NCBI RefSeq assembly: GCF_019443425.1
Contig: NZ_CP080382.1
Coordinates: 2,604,001-2,668,000, forward strand
Origin: Arthrobacter sp. PAMC25284
Lineage (GTDB): Bacteria; Actinomycetota; Actinomycetes; Actinomycetales; Micrococcaceae
Length of the DNA stretch: 64,000 nt
Direction of reading: 5' to 3'
In this document: positions 9,087 to 17,010 of the stretch, piece after piece
Layout: every line of letters starts with the position of its first letter
Position numbering within the stretch: position 1 is the first letter of the stretch
Notes under the pieces: model-generated
Told to the model about the DNA's origin: nothing
What the model saw: the letters and a program-made list of their open reading frames with translations, nothing else
The model's database searches: none
Program-made: the position numbers and the translations under genes

Positions 9087-9392
9087 ATGCGTCCTTACGA
9101 ATTGATGGTAATCATCGACCCCGAGGTCGAAGAGCGCACCGTCGAGCCAACGCTTCAGAAGTTCCTGAGTGTCATCACCAACGATGGTGGAACCATCGAA
9201 AAGGTTGACATCTGGGGCCGCCGTCGCCTGGCATACGAAATCCAGAAGAAGACCGAAGGTATCTACGCCGTGGTGAACTTCACCGCCGAGCCGGCTACCT
9301 CCAAGGAACTTGACCGCCAGCTGAGTCTCAACGAGACCATCATGCGCACCAAGATCACCCGCCCCGAAGTACAGAAGGTTGTTGCTGAGTAA
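9087..9392 (+). CDS. rpsF: 30S ribosomal protein S6
   Basis: A 101-residue small-subunit protein that binds 16S rRNA as a heterodimer with S18. The start [17 protein letters not shown] and the block [20 protein letters not shown] are diagnostic, and the length is typical. ATG 9087 was preferred over a start 12 bases upstream because the Shine-Dalgarno AAAGGAGGTGGG ends seven bases before it. First gene of rpsF-ssb-rpsR-rplI. Confidence 0.98.
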   Translation: MRPYELMVIIDPEVEERTVEPTLQKFLSVITNDGGTIEKVDIWGRRRLAYEIQKKTEGIYAVVNFTAEPATSKELDRQLSLNETIMRTKITRPEVQKVVAE

Positions 9393-9447
9393 TTTCAGCC
9401 CACGATTTTCCGCTTCACCCCCGCAGGAACGAACAAGGAGGCAGTAG

Positions 9448-10008
9448 ATGGCAGGCGAAACCACTATTACGGTCATCGGTAATCTCACCAGTGACCCCGA
9501 ACTGAGGTTCACACCGTCAGGTTCGGCCGTGGCAAACTTCACCATCGCTTCCACCCCGCGCACCTTTGATCGCCAGTCCAATGAGTGGAAGGACGGGGAA
9601 ACCCTGTTCCTCCGCGCATCGGTTTGGCGTGAAGCAGCCGAAAACGTCGCCGAATCCCTGACAAAGGGTATGCGTGTGATTGTCAACGGCCGTTTGAAGA
9701 GCCGTTCCTACGAAACAAAAGAAGGCGAGAAGCGCACCGTTATCGAGCTCGAGGTCGATGAAATCGGCCCGAGCCTGCGCTACGCCAATGCCAAAGTCAA
9801 CCGCACCCAGCGCTCCGGCGGTCAGGGTGGCCAGGGCGGCTTTGGTGGCGGCAACAGCGGCGGCGGCTCTGGTGGAAACCAGGGCGGCAACTCCGGTGGG
9901 ACATGGGGCGGCAACCAGCCCGCAGCGCAGGAAGATCCTTGGGCCACGCCCGGGGTCAGCAATGCCGGCGGCTGGGGCAACGGCCCGGATTCCGAACCTC
10001 CCTTCTAA
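9448..10008 (+). CDS. ssb: Single-stranded DNA-binding protein
   Basis: A 186-residue SSB. Residues 1 to about 115 form the OB fold (starting [21 protein letters not shown]) that binds ssDNA as a tetramer. A Gly/Gln/Asn-rich disordered linker follows (about 120-170). The C-terminus DSEPPF is the tail that docks replication and repair partners. AAGGAGG lies just upstream of the ATG. Its position between rpsF and rpsR is the conserved order, with dnaB a few kilobases downstream. Confidence 0.97.
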   Translation: MAGETTITVIGNLTSDPELRFTPSGSAVANFTIASTPRTFDRQSNEWKDGETLFLRASVWREAAENVAESLTKGMRVIVNGRLKSRSYETKEGEKRTVIELEVDEIGPSLRYANAKVNRTQRSGGQGGQGGFGGGNSGGGSGGNQGGNSGGTWGGNQPAAQEDPWATPGVSNAGGWGNGPDSEPPF

Positions 10009-10133
10009 ACAACATCTAGGGTCCGGCAACATCAGCCGCCGAGGCGCCGCGAGGCGCGCGGGGGCTCATGCCGCCGGACCACCACCATCCCGTGGATCAA
10101 TATCCACGGGCTCCATCGAATAGGAGCTCCACG

Positions 10134-10373
10134 ATGGCTAAGGCTGAACTCCGTAAGCCCAAACCAAAGTCCAACCCCTTGAAGGCCGCTGACATCACTG
10201 TCATCGACTACAAGGACGTAGCATTGCTGCGCAAGTTCATCTCCGACCGCGGAAAGATCCGCGCCCGTCGCGTCACTGGCGTCACGGTGCAGGAACAGCG
10301 CAAGATCGCCCAGGCAATCAAGAACGCCCGCGAAGTTGCTCTGCTGCCTTACTCCGGCGCTGGCCGCGGCTAA
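10134..10373 (+). CDS. rpsR: 30S ribosomal protein S18
   Basis: A 79-residue protein that pairs with S6 on the 30S platform. The region from [15 protein letters not shown] through [20 protein letters not shown] is diagnostic. It has no cysteines, so it is the zinc-independent form. ATG 10134 has GGAGCTCC just upstream; an in-frame ATG 66 bases earlier would add a non-conserved leader. The inverted repeat CGTGGAT/ATCCACG just upstream (10091-10108) may be a small intercistronic hairpin. Confidence 0.97.
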   Translation: MAKAELRKPKPKSNPLKAADITVIDYKDVALLRKFISDRGKIRARRVTGVTVQEQRKIAQAIKNAREVALLPYSGAGRG

Positions 10374-10390
10374 GGAAGGGATTAACTAAC

Positions 10391-10843
10391 ATGGCAAAGC
10401 TCATTCTGACCCACGAAGTAACCGGTCTCGGTGCTGCTGGCGATGTTGTCGAGGTCAAGGACGGTTACGCACGTAACTACCTGCTGCCCCGCAACTTCGC
10501 TCTGACCTGGTCCAAGGGCGGCGAGAAGCAGGTTCAGTCCATCAAGGCTGCCCGCGCTGCCCGCGAGCACGCTTCCCTGGAAGACGCTCAGAAGCAGGCC
10601 GCTGCACTCTCCGCCAAGCCGGTCAAGCTCGTTGTCAAGGCTGGCGAGACCGGACGTCTGTTCGGCACCGTCAAGCAGGGCGACGTGGCCGACGCTGTTG
10701 AGGCCGCTGGCCTTGGCCGCATCGACAAGCGCAAGGTTGAACTGCCAGCACACATCAAGTCGGTTGGCTCCTACCAGGCCAACGTTCGTCTGCACGACGA
10801 CGTTGCCGCTGTGATCGAACTCGACGTAGTCGCAGGCAAGTAA
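10391..10843 (+). CDS. rplI: 50S ribosomal protein L9
   Basis: A 150-residue two-domain protein. The N-terminal rRNA-binding domain ([20 protein letters not shown], then [15 protein letters not shown]) is joined by a long central helix to the C-terminal domain ([16 protein letters not shown]). Length and motifs are typical. The stop is followed by a clear intrinsic terminator, so this is the last gene of the operon. Confidence 0.98.
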   Translation: MAKLILTHEVTGLGAAGDVVEVKDGYARNYLLPRNFALTWSKGGEKQVQSIKAARAAREHASLEDAQKQAAALSAKPVKLVVKAGETGRLFGTVKQGDVADAVEAAGLGRIDKRKVELPAHIKSVGSYQANVRLHDDVAAVIELDVVAGK

Positions 10844-10888
10844 TCACTTCGACTACCGCCGTTTTGGCTAAGCAGTCCTGAACTGCTG

Positions 10889-10938
10889 AAAAGCCCCCGT
10901 CTTCGGTTCCTCCAGGAATTGAACACGGGGGCTTTTTC
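10889..10938 (+). terminator. Intrinsic terminator of the rpsF-rplI operon
   Basis: Perfect 12-bp arms AAAAGCCCCCGT (10889-10900) and ACGGGGGCTTTT (10925-10936) are followed by further T. A smaller hairpin, AGCAGT/ACTGCT, lies just before at 10871-10887. The A-run on the left arm means it could also work in reverse for the convergent gene at 11019. Confidence 0.92.
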
Positions 10939-11018
10939 GTGCCCGGCCGCCCCACCGCGGGATCACTTTTGGTCCATAAAGGGCGCGGCAACGGGCCGGA
11001 AGTGGCACCGCGTTGCGG

Positions 11019-11441
11019 TCAGGACTGGTGCAGCACGGTGGTGATATGCCGGTAACCGGTTCGGATCAGTTCCCGGAGGACGGCTTCGTCCACGTCGGCG
11101 AGTTTATTCACATACAGGCAGCCGGCGCCGGTCTTGTGTTTGCCCAGGCGTTCGAGAAGTCCGGCGGCTTCCGGGCTGTACGTGGCGCCGTAGATCGACA
11201 GGCTGGCCTTCCGTGGTGAAAAGCCGACGGCGGCTGCATCCCCTTCGCGTCCGGTCTCGTATTTGTAGTGATACTGGCCGAAGCCCACAATCGTTGGTCC
11301 CCACATCCGGGGCTGCTCCCCGGTGATCTCCGCCATGAGGGCGAGGAGCCGGAGTCCGTCGGCGCGCCTGACGGGGTGCTCGACGGCGGCAAGGAAGTCC
11401 ATAACGGAGGCATCGGTTGGGCGGGTTACATTCTCAGCCAT
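11019..11441 (-). CDS. DUF1801 domain-containing protein
   Basis: A 140-residue cytosolic protein of the DUF1801 (YdhG-like) family, whose function is unknown. The family block MWGPTIVGFGQYHYKY lies around residues 45-60 and is followed by SIYGATYSPEAAGLLERLGKHKTGAGCLYVNKL. The gene is convergent with rplI and appears monocistronic. Confidence 0.85.
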   Translation of the reverse strand: MAENVTRPTDASVMDFLAAVEHPVRRADGLRLLALMAEITGEQPRMWGPTIVGFGQYHYKYETGREGDAAAVGFSPRKASLSIYGATYSPEAAGLLERLGKHKTGAGCLYVNKLADVDEAVLRELIRTGYRHITTVLHQS

Positions 11442-11558
11442 TCCGCGATTGTGGCAGACAGAGCCGGCATTGTCAGCCGCGGAGGGGAATAAACACCGAA
11501 GGCTGCGACTTATCCCAGTAGATGCAAATGCATACAGTTACTTCGAATGGAGAACGCC

Positions 11559-12185
11559 GTGGAAGCGCGCCGCATAACTGTCCTTACCGCCGGGCTCGGC
11601 GTCCCGTCGTCGAGCCGCTTGCTGGCAGACCGATTGGCAGCCGCTGCCCAAAGCAGTCTCTCGGCCGCCGGGATCACCGCCACAGTCGAGGTGGTGGAGC
11701 TGCGCGAGCACGCCGTGGAAATTGCCAACAACTTCGTGACAGGCTTCGCCGCACCCCGCCTCGCGGAAATGATTGCCCGGGTCGAGGCCTCCGATGGCGT
11801 GATTGCCGTGAGCCCGGTGTTCAGTGCCTCGTACAGCGGACTGTTCAAATCGTTCATCGACATCCTGGCGCCCGGTTCACTGGAGGGCAAGGCCGTCCTT
11901 CTCGGTGCCACCGCCGGCACGGACCGGCACCAGATGGTGCTGGACTTCGCCATGCGGCCGCTCTTCACCTATCTCCGCGCGCGTATTGCGGCCACCGCGG
12001 TCTTCGCCGGACCACAGGACTGGGGGAACGGCGGCGACGGCGGTTCGCCGCTCTCCCGCCGGGTTGCCCGGGCCGCGGCGGAATTCGCCGGCCTGCTCCA
12101 GAGCACTGAACCCGGGCGGAAGCCTTCGCCGCCGGAGTCGCTGCCCTTTGAACAAATGCTGGCCGGTATCTCCGCGGGACACTGA
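11559..12185 (+). CDS. NAD(P)H-dependent FMN reductase
   Basis: A 208-residue flavodoxin-fold reductase that supplies reduced FMN to partner enzymes. It has the N-terminal phosphate-binding stretch TAGLGVPSSSRLLADRL, then GVIAVSPVFSASYSGLFKSFIDIL and KAVLLGATAGTDRHQMVLDFAMRPLF, the pattern of the CE1759/MsuE-like group. An ATG lies four codons upstream at 11547, but GGAGAA at 11549-11554 would then lie inside the gene; that sequence is a good ribosome-binding site for GTG 11559, so I prefer the GTG. No monooxygenase partner lies nearby. Confidence 0.85.
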   Translation: MEARRITVLTAGLGVPSSSRLLADRLAAAAQSSLSAAGITATVEVVELREHAVEIANNFVTGFAAPRLAEMIARVEASDGVIAVSPVFSASYSGLFKSFIDILAPGSLEGKAVLLGATAGTDRHQMVLDFAMRPLFTYLRARIAATAVFAGPQDWGNGGDGGSPLSRRVARAAAEFAGLLQSTEPGRKPSPPESLPFEQMLAGISAGH

Positions 12186-12235
12186 ACGGAGGCCCTCGCC
12201 AGCCGCAGCGTGCCGGAAAACAATGGGCGGGGACG

Positions 12236-12875
12236 TCAGTCGTCGAGGAGGGCGATGAACTCCCGGGCCCTGCTTCGTCGAGATGTCCGAATGGCGGGTG
12301 AGGGCCCTGACGGCGCCCTCGGTGTCGCCGCTTCTGGCCAGGGTGCGGATCCTGCCGTAGATCTCGTCGTTGAGCATGTTGCTGCTGACCTCACGGGTGA
12401 CGTCGCCTTTGCTGGCAATGGCGCGGTAGCGGTACGGGAAGCGCTGCGGCTCGTCGTCGTCCTGGCCGTCTTCGCTGTCCAGCGGGGTCGCTGGCGGCTG
12501 GAACGGCTGCGGATGCGCCGCCAGGGCGCTGACGGCGTCACGGGACGCCCGCAGACCCTCCCCCGTGGCCTCGAGGTAGAGCTTGATGGCCGCCATTGCC
12601 TGTCCCTGCGCAATCAGGGCGTAGAGGAGGCGGTGCTGCTCCTGATCGAGTTTTGCAGCCGCCGAGCGTGCAAGCTCAGCGGGCTCCCTGCCCGGCTGCC
12701 CACCCGGCTGCCGGGCCGCGGATTCGGGCGGTACTGCCCCGGAGGGTGCTGTCCCGGACAGCGTTGATCCGGGTCCGCGATTGGCCTTACGGCCGGTCGA
12801 CATGGCGCGAAATACCAGCAGGACGCCGGTTCCGACGAGCACCAGGATCACGAGGGGGATAAGCAGGGCTTCCAT
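12236..12875 (-). CDS. Membrane-anchored protein with two L7/L12 C-terminal-like segments (apparent frameshift)
   Basis: The restored product is about 212 residues. Residues 4-24 form a membrane anchor. Two segments, about 84-118 (LIAQGQAMAAIKLYLEATG...) and 173-212 (RTLARSGDTEGAVRALTRHS...AREFIALLDD), resemble the helical C-terminal domain of ribosomal protein L7/L12. As sequenced, an extra base in the C run at 12268-12270 (GGG on the coding strand) shifts the frame near residue 202. The shifted frame then runs antisense across the whole FMN reductase gene. Deleting one base restores the tail and a TGA at 12236. The stop of the upstream homologue directly abuts this ATG. Function unknown. 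Confidence 0.75.
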
Positions 12876-13346
12876 TTACTGCAGCCGATCTACATAGTTC
12901 TTTGCGGTGATGAGATCCGAGTGGGTGGCCTTGCGCAGCAGTCTGATCGCCTGGACCTTGTTGCCGCTTCGGGCAAGTGACTGCAGCTGAAGGGCAAATT
13001 GTGGATTCAACTGCCCGCCCGGCATGACCTGTGTGTCGTTGCCCGCGTGATCGGCAAACGAGGCGGATGCCGTCCGGGATCCCCGGTTCGCACGGGCATT
13101 GACCTCTTGCTGCGTCTGCTGTTGTTCGTTCTGGCTGGGGCGGGTTGCCGCGTCAATCCGCGCGCGGGCTGCTGTGGCGGCACGAACCTGTGCGGCGGCA
13201 TGCTCTTCGGATTTCATGGCCAGTTCGAGTTGATAAAGTTCCGCGTCCGAGATGCCTGCGCCGCGCGGTTTCAGGGCCGTCGCGACGGCCCAGAGAACGG
13301 CTGCCAACACGAGGGCAGGGAAAATGACCAGCAATACGTCGCCCAT
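12876..13346 (-). CDS. Membrane-anchored protein with L7/L12 C-terminal-like tail
   Basis: A 156-residue protein of unknown function. Residues about 3-24 form one membrane segment (LLVIFPALVLAAVLWAVAT). A charged, Ala/Gln-rich coil-prone middle follows (about 40-100). The C-terminus from about residue 115 (LQSLARSGNKVQAIRLLRKATHSDLITAKNYVDRLQ overall, not contiguous with the anchor) resembles the L7/L12 helical domain. It shares this layout with the next gene, and the TAA abuts that gene's ATG, so the two form an operon. TAAGCT at 13353-13358 ends six bases before the ATG, suggesting a leaderless transcript. Confidence 0.82.
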   Translation of the reverse strand: MGDVLLVIFPALVLAAVLWAVATALKPRGAGISDAELYQLELAMKSEEHAAAQVRAATAARARIDAATRPSQNEQQQTQQEVNARANRGSRTASASFADHAGNDTQVMPGGQLNPQFALQLQSLARSGNKVQAIRLLRKATHSDLITAKNYVDRLQ

Positions 13347-13358
13347 AGCTAGAGCTTA

Positions 13359-13991
13359 TGCCAGATCGCGGTTATCCACAGCATGTTGGGCCGGTCCGTA
13401 CAGTGTGATCACAGACGGCGTCAATTCGGGGGCGCGAGTGAGGGTTGCGTCACGAAATGCGAAGATTTTCCGCTATTTGTGGGTGCGTTTCGGCCGGGTA
13501 TCCCCAGCCTCCGGCCACAAGCTGTGGATGAAGGTTTTGCGAAAAACTTTCGTGTCCACAAGCGGTTCCTTGTATTTCCGCAGTTCAGGACCTGATTCCC
13601 GGGGGAACTATTTTTCTATCCACAGGTGTTCCCACAGGCTGTGCACAAGCAGCACGCGGTAGTGCACAGGTTATCCACAGGTGCGCGCCATGAGCGGGTT
13701 GGTCGTAGCCGGATGGGCGGATAACGTTGCTGGATATCAAGCTTTGGCTGCGAACGCTCCAGGACGCCGCCCGGATCGGAATCTCCCTCGGTCCGGCCGC
13801 GACTACGCAGACCGGCCCGGACTCACGCCCCAAACCCTGGCCAGAGGAAACGGTGTCGGTGCCAGCTGGTAGACAGGGATAAGAAACCGGCGCGCACACC
13901 GGATCAACGCCACCGGCCGGCACGGCACATGGCATACGCGCCCATGGCGGACATCTGGTCCGCCGCGGAAACACAATGAAGGACGGCAGTT
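13359..13991. promoter_or_regulatory. Gene-free region with a cluster of DnaA-box-like sites
   Basis: This 633-base region holds no convincing gene. It has two exact TTATCCACA boxes (13372-13380, 13671-13679) and two single-mismatch boxes (CTATCCACA at 13616-13624; TCATCCACA on the minus strand, read as TGTGGATGA at 13523-13531). Weaker variants lie near 13552 and 13639. A perfect 10-bp palindrome TGTGATCACA is at 13404-13413. An AAGGAC just before dnaB at about 13979 is its ribosome-binding site. The chromosomal origin normally lies between dnaA and dnaN, which are not here, so this is more likely a DnaA-responsive control region for dnaB or a DnaA-titrating site. Confidence 0.6.
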
Positions 13992-15378
13992 TTGTCAGTT
14001 ACGCATCTGGATTCCATCGAGGGCGCACGCGGGCCCCGAAGGCAGCCGCAAACCGCCACAGGACATCCCGGCCGAGCAGTCCGTGCTGGGTGGCATGATG
14101 CTCTCCAAGGACGCCATCGCCGACGTCGTGGAGATATTGCGGGGCCAGGACTTCTACCGTCCGGCCCACGAGACAATCTATGAAGCCATCATCGACCTCT
14201 ATGGCCGCGGCGAACCGGCCGACGCCGTGACCGTATCGGATGAGCTGACCAAACGCGGTGAGATCAACAGGATCGGTGGCCCCGCGTACCTGCATGAGCT
14301 CATCCAGACTGTTCCCACCGCTGCCAATGCCGGCTACTACGCCGAGATCGTGGCCGAACGCGCGGTCCTCCGGCGACTGGTCAACGCCGGCACCAAGATT
14401 GTCCAGCTCGGCTACGGACAGGATGGCGAGGTCGAGGACCTGGTCAATCAGGCCCAGGCCGAGATCTATGCCGTGGCCGAACGCCGCACGGCGGAGGACT
14501 ACGTGGTCCTCAAGGACGTCATGGAGTCCACCGTGGACGAGATCGAAGCGTCCGGCCACCGCGGCGAGGGAATGACCGGGGTCCCCACCGGATTCTACGA
14601 ACTGGACGAACTGACCCACGGCCTGCACCCGGGACAGATGATCGTGATTGCGGCCCGCCCGGCCGTGGGTAAGTCCACCTTCGCGCTGGATTTTGCCCGC
14701 TCCGCGGCCATCAAGAATAACCTCGCCACCGTGATGTTCTCGCTCGAAATGGGCCGGAACGAGATCGCGATGCGCCTGCTGTCGGCCGAGGCTACCATCG
14801 GCCTGCAGGACCTCCGCAAGGGCACCATCAAGGACGAGCAATGGTCCAAGATCGCCACGACCATGGGCCGGATGAATGACGCCCCGCTGTTTATTGATGA
14901 CAGCCCCAACATGTCGTTGATGGAAATCCGTGCCAAGTGCCGCCGGCTGAAGCAGCAGCACGACCTCAAGCTCGTGATCCTGGACTACCTGCAGCTCATG
15001 AGCTCCGGCAAAAAGGTCGAATCGCGCCAGCAGGAAGTCTCCGAGTTCTCCCGTGCCCTGAAGCTCCTGGCCAAGGAACTCCAGGTGCCCGTGATCGCCC
15101 TTTCGCAGCTGAACCGTGGCTCCGAGCAGCGCCAGGACAAGCGGCCCATGGTGTCCGACCTCCGCGAATCGGGCTCCATTGAGCAGGACGCGGACATGGT
15201 GATCCTGCTCCACCGCGAGGATGTTTACGACAAGGAATCCCCGCGGGCCGGTGAAGCGGATATCCTGATCGCCAAGCACCGTAACGGTCCTACCAAGGAC
15301 ATAGTGGTGGCCTTCCAGGGCCACTATTCACGGTTCGCGAATATGGCGGCCGACGCCGGGGGCGGCGGCGGCTTCTAG
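13992..15378 (+). CDS. dnaB: Replicative DNA helicase (apparent frameshift near the N-terminus)
   Basis: DnaB is the hexameric helicase of the replication fork. Restored length is about 461 residues, normal for the family. The N-terminal domain has IPAEQSVLGGMMLS; the RecA-like domain has Walker A ARPAVGKST, then VMFSLEMGRNEIAMRL, VILDYLQLMSSGKK and SQLNRGSEQRQDKRP. TTG 13992 (MSVTHLDSIEGARGP) follows AAGGAC. That frame and the helicase frame meet at GGGCCCC (C run 14034-14037): removing one C gives ARGPEGSRKPPQDIP without interruption. As sequenced, only the ATG/GTG-started frame from about 14083 is open, lacking about 30 N-terminal residues. I read this as a sequence error in an essential gene. 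Confidence 0.93.
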
Positions 15379-16361
15379 CCTGCCGCGTGCTCCGGACCGG
15401 CTTTCAGCAGGTGGTTGGGCAGCCGGTTCCCGGGTGCGCGGCCGCGGATTTCCAGGAGTTCCTGCGCGTGGGCGTGCAGCCGTTTGTCTTCTCCGGAAAT
15501 CGGCACCCACTGCGGGATCGGGACCGAGTTCCCGTGCTCATCGCGTGCCACCATCACGGTCAGGCAATACGTGGTGAGGTTGAGCTCGCGCCCCTTGGGG
15601 TCGCCCGAGCGGACGTGGACAGCGATGTGCATGCCCTTGGTCCCGGTGTAAACCAGCCGGGCTTCGACCTCCACCACATGGCCGATCAACAACGGACGGT
15701 AGAACCGGACTCCGCCGGAAAACACGGCCACCGTGTCCCGCCCGCAGTACCGTGAGGCGCAGACGTAGGCGGCCTCGTCGATCCACTTCATCACAATGCC
15801 GCCGTGGACCTTTCCGCCCCAATTAACATCGGTCGGGGCAGCCATGAACCGCAGGACCACACGCTCTGCGGTGCCGGCGTCGGTGTACTCCTGGGAGCTC
15901 ATGGCGGCGACAATGTCGTCGCGGACCTTGATCCGCGCCAGCGCATGGTCGCGCTCTTCGATTTCCGCGACGGTCACGGGCTCAAACTGCGCCACCGGTG
16001 CGGGTTTCCCGTCGTCGCCCACGGCCACGAAAATCACCATGCACTGGCTGCGCATGGTGGCCGGGCCGCCTTTGGGATCTCCCGAGGAGACCACGGTCCG
16101 GATGTGCATCGAGGATCGGCCGGTGTAAACGATGGTGGCTTCGACTTCGACCATGTCGCCGCTGTTGACGGGATCGGCAAAGTGGATGTTGCCCACGTAG
16201 GCCGTGACGCAATAGGACTTCGCCCAGCCGACGGCGGCCGCGTAGGCAGCCTTGTCCACCCATTCGAGCACGGTGCCGGCGTCGACGGAACCGCTGTGGC
16301 CGATGTCCATGGGTGCCGCCAGGAAGCGCAGGGTCACGGCGTTCGCCGCAGTTTCGTTCAT
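15375..16361 (-). CDS. Double-hotdog acyl-CoA thioesterase
   Basis: A 328-residue protein with two hotdog domains. Each carries the same pattern: LRFLAAPMDIGHSGSVDAGTVLEW...AAYAAA in the N-terminal half and LRFMAAPTDVNWGGKVHGGIVMKWIDEAAYV in the C-terminal half. This is the acyl-CoA hydrolase (BFIT/ACOT-like) duplication that cleaves acyl-CoA to acid plus CoA. HGG-type glycine/acid residues are better preserved in the second half, so that copy may be the catalytic one. The gene overlaps the dnaB stop by four bases (convergent). TAAACT at 16368-16373 ends six bases before ATG, so it is probably leaderless. Confidence 0.9.
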   Translation of the reverse strand: MNETAANAVTLRFLAAPMDIGHSGSVDAGTVLEWVDKAAYAAAVGWAKSYCVTAYVGNIHFADPVNSGDMVEVEATIVYTGRSSMHIRTVVSSGDPKGGPATMRSQCMVIFVAVGDDGKPAPVAQFEPVTVAEIEERDHALARIKVRDDIVAAMSSQEYTDAGTAERVVLRFMAAPTDVNWGGKVHGGIVMKWIDEAAYVCASRYCGRDTVAVFSGGVRFYRPLLIGHVVEVEARLVYTGTKGMHIAVHVRSGDPKGRELNLTTYCLTVMVARDEHGNSVPIPQWVPISGEDKRLHAHAQELLEIRGRAPGNRLPNHLLKAGPEHAAG

Positions 16362-16432
16362 GGTGTGAGTTTACTGACGGGCCAAGTGCCTGTCCGGCCG
16401 GGCGTCATAAACGGCGCCCTGTGGGACGGGAA

Positions 16433-16867
16433 TTAGGCGAGGACCCGCAGCCGGGACGTGCTGCGGCCGAAAATCGCGCGGTCTGCGGACATGCGTCCCG
16501 CACCGACCAGTGCGACGGTCAGGGCGGCGGCGGCCAGAATCAGCACCAGCTCGAAGCCGCCGGCTTCGACGAAGATGCCGGACGGAGCATGCACCAGAAA
16601 CAGTGCGCCGAGCATGTTCAGGGCAAGGAGGGCGGCGAACACGCGGGTGAGCACGCCGACGATCAGCGCGATACCGCCAACAAGTTCCAGCGTGGCGACG
16701 ACCGGAGCCGCCACCTGAGCCGCCGGAACTCCCATCTGGGCGAAGGCGGCCTGGGTCCCGGCAATGGTGAATTCGTTGAATTTCTGCCAGCCATGGGCCG
16801 CGAAGAGAAAGCCGGTAATGACGCGGAGAATGATACGGGCCGAGGTGGTCAGGGCGGTCTGGTTCAT
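16433..16867 (-). CDS. DoxX family membrane protein
   Basis: A 144-residue protein with four membrane segments. RVITGFLFAAHGWQKF near the N-terminus and the ELVGGIALIVGVLTR stretch are typical of DoxX; family members have been linked to redox stress and quinone-dependent processes. ATG 16867 follows GGAAAGGCAC; the longer in-frame version adds a non-membrane leader. Two palindromic repeats lie upstream, where a MarR-type or similar regulator could bind, although no such regulator is adjacent. Confidence 0.88.
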   Translation of the reverse strand: MNQTALTTSARIILRVITGFLFAAHGWQKFNEFTIAGTQAAFAQMGVPAAQVAAPVVATLELVGGIALIVGVLTRVFAALLALNMLGALFLVHAPSGIFVEAGGFELVLILAAAALTVALVGAGRMSADRAIFGRSTSRLRVLA

Positions 16868-16917
16868 GTGATGTGCCTTTCCGGGCAGGAGCGGGTGCCG
16901 CGCACGGCATCCTTGAA

Positions 16918-16961
16918 GTTGTAGATTCAACTATCTCCCCGCTTGGTTGAACAGTCAACTA
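16918..16961. promoter_or_regulatory. Paired palindromic repeats upstream of the DoxX gene
   Basis: Two 16-base direct repeats, GTTGTAGATTCAACTA (16918-16933) and GTTGAACAGTCAACTA (16946-16961), are spaced 28 bp apart. Each is itself palindromic (GTTG...CAAC). On the minus strand they overlap a candidate promoter (TTGACT, then 17 bases to GATAGT). Two half-similar dyads a few helical turns apart fit cooperative binding of a dimeric regulator, possibly MarR-type. Confidence 0.55.
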
Positions 16962-17010
16962 AGTGACGCAGGGTGCCGCCCGGGACCACCACCCCAGCTA
17001 GGGTTGACCC

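Noticed and set aside
11877..12268. The C-terminal extension of the L12-like gene into the FMN reductase region
   Set aside because: It appears only because of the extra base at 12268-12270; the correct frame stops at 12236.
13404..13413. TGTGATCACA as a CRP/GlxR site
   Set aside because: The 10-bp palindrome lacks the 6-base spacer of CRP-type sites; I have no evidence for a regulator.
13372..13679. Chromosomal origin of replication
   Set aside because: dnaA, dnaN, rpmH and parAB are absent and boxes are too few; a control or titration site is more likely.
13999..15324. A 441-codon antisense frame over dnaB
   Set aside because: It is a shadow of the helicase gene in a high-GC genome; no motif or ribosome-binding site.
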